DNA from: Candidatus Parabacteroides intestinavium
GTDB taxonomy: Bacteria; Bacteroidota; Bacteroidia; Bacteroidales; Tannerellaceae
Reading direction: 5' to 3'
Length of the DNA stretch: 15,010 nt
Assembly: GCA_019118725.1 (NCBI GenBank)
Contig: DWYO01000292.1
Span: forward strand, 1 to 15,010
Part shown: positions 1-6,979 of the stretch, one piece after another
Numbering within the stretch: position 1 is the first letter of the stretch
Layout of the letters: each line of letters starts with the position of its first letter
Program-made: the position numbers and the translations under genes
Notes under the pieces: generated by a model
Databases searched by the model: none
Told to the model about the DNA's origin: nothing
What the model saw: the letters and a program-made list of their open reading frames with translations, nothing else

Positions 1-48
1 TTTTCCGAAGAAATTCAAAACAGCTTCTTAATTAGATAGGAATAATTA

Positions 49-1587
49 ATGAAAAGAAATAAAGTAATCGGATATGCATCGGTCGCCTGTCTGGTGGGAG
101 GCAGTCTTTCATGTACGGATAAGGCGGATGCTACGTTAGCTGAGTCCCAAAAGCCTAATATCATCTTTATTCTTTGTGACGATTTGGGGTACGGAGATTT
201 GGCTTGTTACGGACAAAAGTATATTCATACCCCCAATATAGACCGGTTGGCGGCTGAAGGAATGTTGTTTACTCAAGCCTATGCAGGAAGCCCGGTCAGT
301 GCCCCATCGAGAGCTTCGTTGATGACCGGGCAACATACGGGGCACTGTAAAATTCGGGGAAACAAGGAATATTGGAGCGGAGAGATGCAGTATGGCACGA
401 ATCGGGAATTTACGGTTACCGGTCAGATGCCCTACGATACGGCACATGTGATTCTTCCGGAAATCATGAAGGCCAACGGGTATACAACCGGTGTGTTTGG
501 CAAATGGGCCGGAGGATATGAAGGCTCGGCGTCTACACCGGATAAGCGGGGCATTGACGAATTTTTCGGCTATATCTGCCAATTCCAGGCGCATCTTTAT
601 TATCCGAATTTCCTGAATCGTTATAGTAAATGCCAAGGTGATACAGGGGTAGTACGGGTTCCTTTGGAACAAAATATACAACATGCCATGTATGGCGAGG
701 ATTACCGGAACCGTACGCAATATTCGGCCGATCTGATTCATCAGAAAGCTTTAGAATGGTTGGAAAAACAAGACGGAAGCCGGCCTTTTTATGGCTTTTT
801 CACCTATACCTTGCCACATGCGGAACTGGTTCAGCCGAATGATTCCATCGTACATTATTATATAAAGAGATTCCAAAACGATAAAGCTTACCCCGGGTCA
901 GAAGGTTCGCGCTACAATCCGGTTATGCACGTACATGCCCAGTTTGCGGCCATGATTACCCGATTGGATACTTACGTGGGAGAGATTATGCGATGTCTGG
1001 AGGAAAAGGGATTGGATAAAAATACATTAGTCCTGTTCTCCAGTGATAACGGCCCCCATGAGGAGGGAGGGGCAGATCCCGCTTTCTTCGGCCGGGATGG
1101 AAAATTGCGCGGATTGAAGCGTCAATGTTATGAAGGAGGCATTCGGGTGCCTTTTATAGCGCATTGGCCGGAGAAGATAAAATCCGGAAGCATCAGCCAT
1201 CATATTTGTGCTTTTTATGATATCATGCCTACTTTTTGCGAGCTGATAGGAGAGGCCGACTATGTACGTAAGTATGGCAACCCGAATCAGACACCCGATT
1301 ATTTTGACGGGATATCGTTTGCTCCGACTTTGCTTGGGGACACGCTGGCTCAGAAACAACATGATTTTCTTTATTGGGAATTTGAGGAGACTGATCAGAT
1401 CGGAGTCCGTATGGGAAACTGGAAGATGGTAGTGAAGAAAGGCGTGCCATTTCTATATGACCTGGAAACTGACTTGCATGAGGATAAGAACATCGCCTCT
1501 GAGCATCCGGACGTGGTTCGGGAAATGTTGTCAATCATAGTCTCCCAACATGTAGAAAGTCCGGATTTTAAAGTAACATTGCCATAA
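49..1587 (+). CDS. Lipoprotein sulfatase, serine-type (S1/arylsulfatase family)
   Basis: Predicted exported sulfatase that hydrolyses a sulfate ester, probably on a host or dietary glycan. Residues 1-21 form a signal sequence ending in a lipobox-like SLSC with Cys22, so the protein is probably a lipoprotein. The alkaline-phosphatase-fold sulfatase domain covers about residues 35-480. Metal ligands Asp44-Asp45 are visible. The signature SAPSRASLMTG (84-94) fits (C/S)xPxRxxxxTG and puts the formylglycine precursor at Ser84, an AGT codon. Further expected active-site positions are Arg88, Lys152 in GKW, His257, and Asp333-Asn334 in SDNG. The length of 512 aa is normal. A serine-type enzyme needs a radical-SAM maturase (anSME), which is not in this window. 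Substrate is not predictable from sequence alone. No SusCD-like or glycoside hydrolase neighbours are visible, but the upstream side is cut off after 48 bases. Confidence 0.93.
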   Translation: MKRNKVIGYASVACLVGGSLSCTDKADATLAESQKPNIIFILCDDLGYGDLACYGQKYIHTPNIDRLAAEGMLFTQAYAGSPVSAPSRASLMTGQHTGHCKIRGNKEYWSGEMQYGTNREFTVTGQMPYDTAHVILPEIMKANGYTTGVFGKWAGGYEGSASTPDKRGIDEFFGYICQFQAHLYYPNFLNRYSKCQGDTGVVRVPLEQNIQHAMYGEDYRNRTQYSADLIHQKALEWLEKQDGSRPFYGFFTYTLPHAELVQPNDSIVHYYIKRFQNDKAYPGSEGSRYNPVMHVHAQFAAMITRLDTYVGEIMRCLEEKGLDKNTLVLFSSDNGPHEEGGADPAFFGRDGKLRGLKRQCYEGGIRVPFIAHWPEKIKSGSISHHICAFYDIMPTFCELIGEADYVRKYGNPNQTPDYFDGISFAPTLLGDTLAQKQHDFLYWEFEETDQIGVRMGNWKMVVKKGVPFLYDLETDLHEDKNIASEHPDVVREMLSIIVSQHVESPDFKVTLP

Positions 1588-1608
1588 AACATTTTTTTCT
1601 AATGTTTT
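1586..1608 (+). terminator. Possible weak terminator hairpin after the sulfatase
   Basis: A perfect 8 bp inverted repeat, AAAACATT (1586-1593) and AATGTTTT (1601-1608), flanks a 7 nt loop and overlaps the sulfatase stop codon. The stem has a single G-C pair and the T-run is short, so it would be a weak intrinsic terminator at best. It separates the sulfatase from the ATPase promoter region. Confidence 0.35.
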
Positions 1609-1643
1609 TAACAAGTATTTAATGAAATCAAAAAAATAAATAC

Positions 1644-1651
1644 TATCTTTG
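1644..1651 (+). promoter_or_regulatory. Bacteroidetes -7 promoter element of the V-ATPase operon
   Basis: TATCTTTG matches the Bacteroidetes -7 consensus TAnnTTTG exactly. It lies 36 bp upstream of the subunit E start, which would give a leader of about 30 nt. I see no convincing -33 TTTG at the usual spacing. The region upstream is strongly AT-rich. Confidence 0.6.
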
Positions 1652-1687
1652 AAGCTCAGTCAAACTATGAAATAAATTCAATAAGAT

Positions 1688-2278
1688 ATGGATACAAAAA
1701 TTCAAGAGCTGACCGATAAAATCTATAAGGAAGGCGTAGAAAAAGGAAACGAAGAAGCTGCCCGTATTATTTCGGATGCGGAAGCACGGAAAAAGGCTTT
1801 GATTGAAGAAGCTGAAGCGCAAGCTAAAGAAATCGTGACCGCAGCTGAGAAAAAAGTGGCAGAGTTGAAAAAAAACACAGAGGCTGAGTTGAGGCTTTTT
1901 GCGGCTCAGTCGGTTGAAGCACTGAAAAGTGAAGTGACGAATCTGATTACCGGAAAGGTGGTTTCAGATAATGTGAAAGCAGCCCTAACGAATGCGGATT
2001 TCATGCAAAAGGTCATTTTGGAACTGGCGAAGAATTGGCAAGAAGCCGGAGGATTGGTTATTCAGACCGCTAATGCTGAAGCTCTGCGGTCGTATTTCCT
2101 CTCGAATGCAAAGAGCTATTTGGACAAAGGCTTGACAATAGAGCAGGTAAATGGAAAGAAGACTTCATTTTCCATTCTCCCGGCTGATGGTTCCTACAAG
2201 ATTTCGTTTGGTGAGGAGGAGTTTGTTGAATTCTTCAAAGAGTTCTTGCGTCCCCAGTTGGTTGAGGCTCTTTTCTAA
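1688..2278 (+). CDS. atpE: V-type ATP synthase subunit E (peripheral stalk)
   Basis: First gene of the V-type ATPase operon. Subunit E forms the peripheral stalk that holds the A3B3 head against rotation. Residues 1 to about 75 are rich in Ala, Glu and Lys with heptad-like spacing, as expected for the long stalk coiled coil. The rest is the globular C-terminal domain, ending in FLRPQLVEALF, a typical end for this family. The length of 196 aa is normal. In other V-type enzymes E pairs with a second stalk subunit (G/H); none is visible here. The start at 1688 sits about 30 nt after the predicted promoter. The next gene begins 12 bp downstream, so it is very likely cotranscribed. The symbol follows V-type usage and is unrelated to F-type atpE. 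Confidence 0.9.
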   Translation: MDTKIQELTDKIYKEGVEKGNEEAARIISDAEARKKALIEEAEAQAKEIVTAAEKKVAELKKNTEAELRLFAAQSVEALKSEVTNLITGKVVSDNVKAALTNADFMQKVILELAKNWQEAGGLVIQTANAEALRSYFLSNAKSYLDKGLTIEQVNGKKTSFSILPADGSYKISFGEEEFVEFFKEFLRPQLVEALF

Positions 2279-2290
2279 AGCAGACAGGCT

Positions 2291-3166
2291 ATGAGTAAAT
2301 ATTATTGCTTGATAGCAGGACTCCCCAATATAGCCCTTGATGATAGTAAACTTGCCTATACGGTGTCCGGATTCCGGGAAGAACTGGAAGGCATATTGAC
2401 CAGCAAGGACAAGCGGCTCATAGACCTCTTTTTCCTCAAGTTTGATAATGCCAACCTGATTCAAGTGCTCCGGAACGCAGATGCGGAACCGGATGAGCGG
2501 GGGATGATAGCCGTAGGAGATTATCGGGCTGCACTTAGGGCTTTGCGGAATGAAGAGGCGATACCGAAAATTGTGGCTAAACGTTTGCCGGCCTATGTGG
2601 TGGATTTCCTGAAGCTTTACCTTCAGAGCGAAGAAAAAGGCGAAGCGGGTGGCGTTTCATGGAGCGACCGTCTGGCAGCCCTCTATTATGCGTATGCCAT
2701 GAGGTGCGGAAATCAGTTCGTGGCCGATTGGTTCGAATTAAATCTGAACATGAATAATATGTTGACGGCTATTACTTGCCGGAAGCATGGATGGGATAAG
2801 GCGGATTATATTGTCGGTACGAATGAAGTGGCCAATGCGTTGCGTACTTCGAATGCGCGTGACTTCGGATTGGGTGATACAGTGGAATATCTTCCCGATT
2901 TGCAGCGTATTGCGGAAGAGACCGACCTGATGGCACGAGAGAAGAAAATAGATCTCTTGAAATGGGAATGGCTGGAAGAGAATACCTTCTTCAAGACATT
3001 CGACATAGAGAGTGTCTTTGCCTATATGCTCAAACTGGAGATGATTGAACGCTGGGTAACCTTGGATAAGACAACCGGCGAAAAGACTTTCCGTGAAATT
3101 GTAGGCGCCATGAAGAAGGGTAGCGAGAATGCCCTGGATGAGTTTAAAAGAAATAATGAAAGATAA
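2291..3166 (+). CDS. DUF2764 family protein, V-ATPase operon gene of unassigned role
   Basis: A 291 aa soluble protein with no signal peptide or membrane segment, between subunits E and A and only 5 bp from the A gene. It matches what I know as the DUF2764 family, found at this position in bacterial V-ATPase operons. Borrelia-type operons carry an unassigned gene at the equivalent place. The protein looks largely helical and is charged. Its end (about 238-275, with DIESVFAYMLKLEMIERW) has an aromatic helix followed by a Lys/Thr/Gly turn, loosely like the end of V/A-type subunit C/d, the socket between rotor axle and K ring. That resemblance is a by-eye impression. Since no other C-like gene is present, a divergent subunit C is a reasonable hypothesis; an assembly factor is the alternative. 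Confidence 0.8.
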   Translation: MSKYYCLIAGLPNIALDDSKLAYTVSGFREELEGILTSKDKRLIDLFFLKFDNANLIQVLRNADAEPDERGMIAVGDYRAALRALRNEEAIPKIVAKRLPAYVVDFLKLYLQSEEKGEAGGVSWSDRLAALYYAYAMRCGNQFVADWFELNLNMNNMLTAITCRKHGWDKADYIVGTNEVANALRTSNARDFGLGDTVEYLPDLQRIAEETDLMAREKKIDLLKWEWLEENTFFKTFDIESVFAYMLKLEMIERWVTLDKTTGEKTFREIVGAMKKGSENALDEFKRNNER

Positions 3167-3171
3167 ATAAT

Positions 3172-4926
3172 ATGGCTACAAAAGGAATTGTAAGAGGAAT
3201 TGTATCCAATCTGGTAACAGTAGAGGTTGACGGACCGGTTTCCCAGAATGAAATCTGTTACATTTCTGTCGGTGGCGTCCGGTTGATGTCGGAGGTCATC
3301 AAAGTAATAGGAAAAAATGCCTTTGTGCAGGTATTTGAAAGTACACGTGGCATGCGTGTAGGTGATACTGCCGAGTTTCAGGGGCACATGCTGGAGGTGA
3401 CTTTAGGTCCGGGCATGTTGTCGCGCAATTACGATGGTTTGCAAAACGATTTGGACAAAATGCAAGGTGTGTTCTTGAAACGCGGCGAATATACTTATCC
3501 GTTGGATGAAGATAAGAAATGGACTTTTAAGCCTTTGGCCCAGGTGGGCGATGTGGTAGAGGCCGGATCTTGGCTGGGTGAGGTAGACGAGAACTCTCAA
3601 CCCCATAAGATTATGGTGCCCTTTACCTTCGAAGGAACTTATACCATTAAGCAGATTGCCCCGGAAGGTGAATATACGATTCACGATACGATGGCGGTAC
3701 TTTCAGATGCGAATGGCGAAGAGGTAAAGGTGACGATGGTACAGAAATGGCCGGTGAAGAAAGCCATTACGTGCTATAAAGAGAAGCCGCGTCCTTTCAA
3801 GCTCCTGGAAACAGGTGTCCGTACGATTGATACGGTGAACCCGATCGTAGAGGGCGGTACAGGATTTATCCCCGGTCCGTTTGGAACGGGTAAGACGGTG
3901 CTCCAGCATGCGATCTCTAAGCAGGCGGAGGCTGATATTGTGATTATCGCGGCGTGTGGTGAACGTGCCAATGAGGTGGTGGAAATTTTTACGGAATTCC
4001 CCGAATTGGTCGACCCGCATACCGGACGTAAGTTGATGGAACGTACCATTATCATTGCCAATACGTCGAACATGCCGGTGGCTGCCCGTGAAGCCTCTGT
4101 TTATACCGCTATGACGATTGCCGAATATTACCGGAGCATGGGATTGAAGGTGCTGTTGATGGCAGACTCTACTTCTCGTTGGGCACAGGCTTTGCGTGAG
4201 ATGTCCAATCGCCTGGAAGAGCTTCCGGGACCGGATGCATTCCCCATGGACCTTTCGGCAATTATTGCTAACTTCTATGCTCGTGCAGGTTATGTGGTCT
4301 TAAATAATGGCAAGACAGGCTCGGTTACATTCATCGGTACGGTATCTCCGGCCGGTGGTAACCTGAAGGAACCGGTGACGGAGAACACCAAGAAGGTGGC
4401 CCGTTGTTTCTATGCCTTGGAGCAGGAACGTGCGGATAGGAAACGTTATCCGGCAGTCAATCCGATTGATAGTTACTCGAAATATTTGGAATATCCGGAG
4501 TTTCAAGAATATATCTCCAAGCATATTTCTTCGACTTGGATTGATAAGGTAAACGAAATCAAGACCCGCATGCTCCGTGGTAAGGAAATTTCGGAACAGA
4601 TCAATATCTTGGGGGATGATGGCGTTCCGGTAGATTACCACGTGACGTTCTGGAAGTCAGAGCTTATCGACTTTGTTATCCTGCAACAGGATGCGTTTGA
4701 CCCGATTGATGCCGTGACTCCATTGGTTCGCCAGGAGTTCATGTTGGATAAGGTCATTGCAATTTGCCGGGCTGATTTCCAATTTGAGACCTTCCTTGAG
4801 GTAATGGATTATTTCAAAAAAGTCATCAATATCTTCAAGCAGATGAACTATTCGGAATACGAAAGCGAGCAGTTCAAGAAGTTCAACGAAGAGTTGGATG
4901 CTTTGTTAAAAGAAAGAATGAAATAA
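3172..4926 (+). CDS. atpA: V-type ATP synthase subunit A (catalytic)
   Basis: Catalytic subunit of the soluble head; three A and three B subunits alternate and couple ATP hydrolysis or synthesis to rotation. The order is an N-terminal beta-barrel domain (about 1-70), the non-homologous insertion typical of A subunits (about 110-190), the nucleotide-binding domain and a helical C-terminal domain. The P-loop GPFGTGKT is at 235-242 with Lys241 and Thr242. The catalytic glutamate is in GER (Glu264) and Walker B is VLLMAD ending at Asp332. The P-loop has Thr where eukaryotic A subunits have Cys, removing the cysteine linked to redox control in those enzymes. The length of 584 aa is usual. The start at 3172 leaves 5 bp after the previous stop, and B starts 13 bp after the A stop codon. 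Confidence 0.97.
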   Translation: MATKGIVRGIVSNLVTVEVDGPVSQNEICYISVGGVRLMSEVIKVIGKNAFVQVFESTRGMRVGDTAEFQGHMLEVTLGPGMLSRNYDGLQNDLDKMQGVFLKRGEYTYPLDEDKKWTFKPLAQVGDVVEAGSWLGEVDENSQPHKIMVPFTFEGTYTIKQIAPEGEYTIHDTMAVLSDANGEEVKVTMVQKWPVKKAITCYKEKPRPFKLLETGVRTIDTVNPIVEGGTGFIPGPFGTGKTVLQHAISKQAEADIVIIAACGERANEVVEIFTEFPELVDPHTGRKLMERTIIIANTSNMPVAAREASVYTAMTIAEYYRSMGLKVLLMADSTSRWAQALREMSNRLEELPGPDAFPMDLSAIIANFYARAGYVVLNNGKTGSVTFIGTVSPAGGNLKEPVTENTKKVARCFYALEQERADRKRYPAVNPIDSYSKYLEYPEFQEYISKHISSTWIDKVNEIKTRMLRGKEISEQINILGDDGVPVDYHVTFWKSELIDFVILQQDAFDPIDAVTPLVRQEFMLDKVIAICRADFQFETFLEVMDYFKKVINIFKQMNYSEYESEQFKKFNEELDALLKERMK

Positions 4927-4939
4927 ATAGCAGATCAGT

Positions 4940-6262
4940 ATGGCAACAAAAGCATTTCAAAAGATATATACAAAGATTACCCAGATTACGAAAGCAACCT
5001 GTTCGTTGAAGGCGACAGGTGTCGGGTATGACGAGTTGGCTTCGGTAGACGGCAAGCTGGCTCAGGTGGTGAAGATTATCGGAGATGAGGTGACCTTGCA
5101 GGTTTTCTCGGGTACGGAAGGAATCCGTACGAATGCCGAAGTCGTCTTTATGGGAAAGGCGCCTTCGTTGAAGGTAGGTGACCAGTTGGCGGGACGTTTC
5201 TTTAATGCCTACGGAGAGCCGATTGATGGCGGCCCTGTTCCGGAAGGAAAGGAGGTCGAAATTGGCGGTCCTTCGGTAAATCCGGTGCGTCGTAAACAGC
5301 CTTCTGAGTTGATTGCGACCGGTATTGCTGGTATCGACTTGAACAATACCTTGGTAACCGGTCAGAAGATCCCGTTCTTTGCTGACCCTGACCAGCCTTT
5401 TAACCAAGTCATGGCATTGGTGGCCATGCGTGCTCAGTCGGATAAAATCATCTTGGGCGGCATGGGTATGACGAATGATGATTACCTTTTTTTCAAGAAT
5501 ACATTTAGTAATGCCGGGGCGTTGGACCGTATTGTGAGCTTCATCAATACCACCGAGGATCCTTCGGTAGAACGTATCTTGATACCGGATATGGCATTGT
5601 GTGCGGCCGAATATTTTGCGGTAGAGAAGCATGAGAAGGTATTGGTGTTGTTGACAGATATGACGAACTACGCTGATGCTTTGGCCATCGTTTCAAACCG
5701 TATGGATCAGATTCCATCGAAGGACTCTATGCCGGGTTCCTTGTATTCGGATTTGGCGAAGATATATGAGAAGGCAGTACAGTTCCCGGACGGCGGTTCT
5801 ATCACTATTATTGCCGTGACAACACTTTCTGGTGGAGATATCACGCATGCCGTACCGGACAACACGGGGTATATCACCGAGGGACAGCTTTACTTGCGTC
5901 GCGACAGTGATGTGGGCAAGGTTATTGTGGACCCGTTCCGTAGCTTGTCTCGTCTGAAACAATTGGTAACAGGCAAGAAGACCCGTGAGGATCATCCGCA
6001 GGTGATGAATGCCGCCGTACGTCTTTATGCCGATGCTGCAAATGCCAAGACTAAGATGGAGAACGGTTTTGACTTGACGGATTACGATAACCGTGCGTTG
6101 GCCTTCGCCAAAGACTATTCTTCGAAGCTTTTGGCTATCGATGTTAATTTGGATACAACCGAGATGCTTGATGTGGCCTGGAGTCTGTTCGGGAAATATT
6201 TCCAGCCGGCCGAAGTGAATATCAAGCAGGCTTTGGTAGACAAATATTGGAAGAATAGGTGA
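4940..6262 (+). CDS. atpB: V-type ATP synthase subunit B (non-catalytic)
   Basis: Regulatory, non-catalytic partner of subunit A in the A3B3 head. It has the N-terminal barrel (about 1-75), a nucleotide-binding fold, and a helical C-terminus. The P-loop position reads PFFADPDQPFNQ, which lacks the GKT/S motif, as is normal for V-type B subunits. The block VLLTDMTNYADAL is the family signature. SLSRL near residues 335-339 puts Arg338 at the likely arginine-finger position that completes the catalytic site on A. The length of 440 aa is slightly short of the usual 455-470 but complete at both ends. A 96 bp gap with an AT-rich inverted repeat follows before subunit D. Confidence 0.96.
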   Translation: MATKAFQKIYTKITQITKATCSLKATGVGYDELASVDGKLAQVVKIIGDEVTLQVFSGTEGIRTNAEVVFMGKAPSLKVGDQLAGRFFNAYGEPIDGGPVPEGKEVEIGGPSVNPVRRKQPSELIATGIAGIDLNNTLVTGQKIPFFADPDQPFNQVMALVAMRAQSDKIILGGMGMTNDDYLFFKNTFSNAGALDRIVSFINTTEDPSVERILIPDMALCAAEYFAVEKHEKVLVLLTDMTNYADALAIVSNRMDQIPSKDSMPGSLYSDLAKIYEKAVQFPDGGSITIIAVTTLSGGDITHAVPDNTGYITEGQLYLRRDSDVGKVIVDPFRSLSRLKQLVTGKKTREDHPQVMNAAVRLYADAANAKTKMENGFDLTDYDNRALAFAKDYSSKLLAIDVNLDTTEMLDVAWSLFGKYFQPAEVNIKQALVDKYWKNR

Positions 6263-6284
6263 TTGGTAGTTTTTAGTTTTTTAG

Positions 6285-6337
6285 TTTTTAAGTTTGTCTG
6301 TTTTCAAGTTGGATTTATGAACGTATAAACTTAAAAA
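6285..6337. repeat. AT-rich inverted repeat between atpB and atpD
   Basis: Perfect 11 bp arms TTTTTAAGTTT (6285-6295) and AAACTTAAAAA (6327-6337) flank a 31 nt spacer. The left side is preceded by a run of TTTTAG-like units from 6270. The right arm belongs to a 14 nt word, TATAAACTTAAAAA (6324-6337), that recurs before aguB at 10668-10681, and ACTCAAA follows in both places. It fills most of the gap inside the ATPase operon. It may be a member of a dispersed intergenic repeat family or an mRNA-stabilising hairpin. It is too open-looped and AT-rich to be a strong terminator. Confidence 0.6.
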
Positions 6338-6358
6338 TACATACACTCAAAGAATAGT

Positions 6359-6979
6359 ATGGCAATAAAGTTTCAATATAACAAAACATCGCTTCAGCAA
6401 TTGGAAAAACAATTGAAGATGCGCGAGCGTTCGCTTCCTACCATTAAGAGTAAGGAAAGCGCGTTGCGTATTGAAGTAAAGCGTACCAAAGATGAAGTGA
6501 GCAAGTTGGAACTTCAGCTGGAACAGGAAATACAGAGCTATGAGAATATGGTGGCCTTGTGGAATGAGTTTGATCCAACTTTAATCCGGGTGAAGGATGT
6601 CTCGCTGGCTACTAAGAAAATAGCAGGAGTCATCGTCCCGGTCTTGGATGAGATTCAATTTGAGATAGGACATTATAGCCTGTTCAGTTCTCCGTCATGG
6701 TTTACCGATGGCATTGACCTGCTCAAGAAGTTGGCACGCACGGGAATCGAAGCGGAATTTTCCGGTATGAAGCTGGAGTTGTTGGAACATGCCCGGAAGA
6801 AGACTACTCAGAAAGTAAATCTTTTTGAGAAAGTTCAGATTCCGGGATACAAAGATGCAATCCGTAAAGTAAAACGCTTTATGGAGGATGAGGAGAGCCT
6901 GTCTAAATCTTCTCAGAAGATTATGCGGGCCAATCAAGAGAAACGGAAGGCTAAGGAAGAAGAGGAGGCAAGCGTATGA
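6359..6979 (+). CDS. atpD: V-type ATP synthase subunit D (central rotor shaft)
   Basis: Central shaft subunit that turns inside the A3B3 head. The N-terminal helix (about 1-75) begins MAIKFQYNKTSLQQLEKQL and the C-terminal helix (about 140-200) is Lys/Arg/Glu-rich. Together they would form the antiparallel coiled coil of this family, with a short globular middle. The length of 206 aa is normal. V-type D usually works with a small subunit F on the rotor; no F gene is visible nearby. The last codons overlap the start of subunit I as ATGA, so the two are probably translationally coupled. The gene starts 96 bp after atpB and has no clear promoter of its own. Confidence 0.93.
   Translation: MAIKFQYNKTSLQQLEKQLKMRERSLPTIKSKESALRIEVKRTKDEVSKLELQLEQEIQSYENMVALWNEFDPTLIRVKDVSLATKKIAGVIVPVLDEIQFEIGHYSLFSSPSWFTDGIDLLKKLARTGIEAEFSGMKLELLEHARKKTTQKVNLFEKVQIPGYKDAIRKVKRFMEDEESLSKSSQKIMRANQEKRKAKEEEEASV

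Noticed and set aside
136..741. A 201-codon open frame on the minus strand inside the sulfatase.
   Set aside because: The opposite strand encodes the conserved catalytic half of the sulfatase, including the formylglycine motif; no family features in the antisense product.
4883..5632. A 249-codon open frame on the minus strand opposite atpB and the end of atpA.
   Set aside because: It lies entirely opposite conserved V-ATPase coding sequence, its predicted protein is Arg/His/Thr-rich without any recognisable domain, and the A and B frames explain the region.
4940..6262. Missing P-loop in subunit B as a sign of a broken gene.
   Set aside because: V-type B subunits normally lack the GKT motif; the frame is intact and other signatures are present.
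6270..6295. TTTTAG-like units as a tandem-repeat or phase-variation tract.
   Set aside because: Only a few irregular units are present and they are outside any coding or promoter position where slippage would act.
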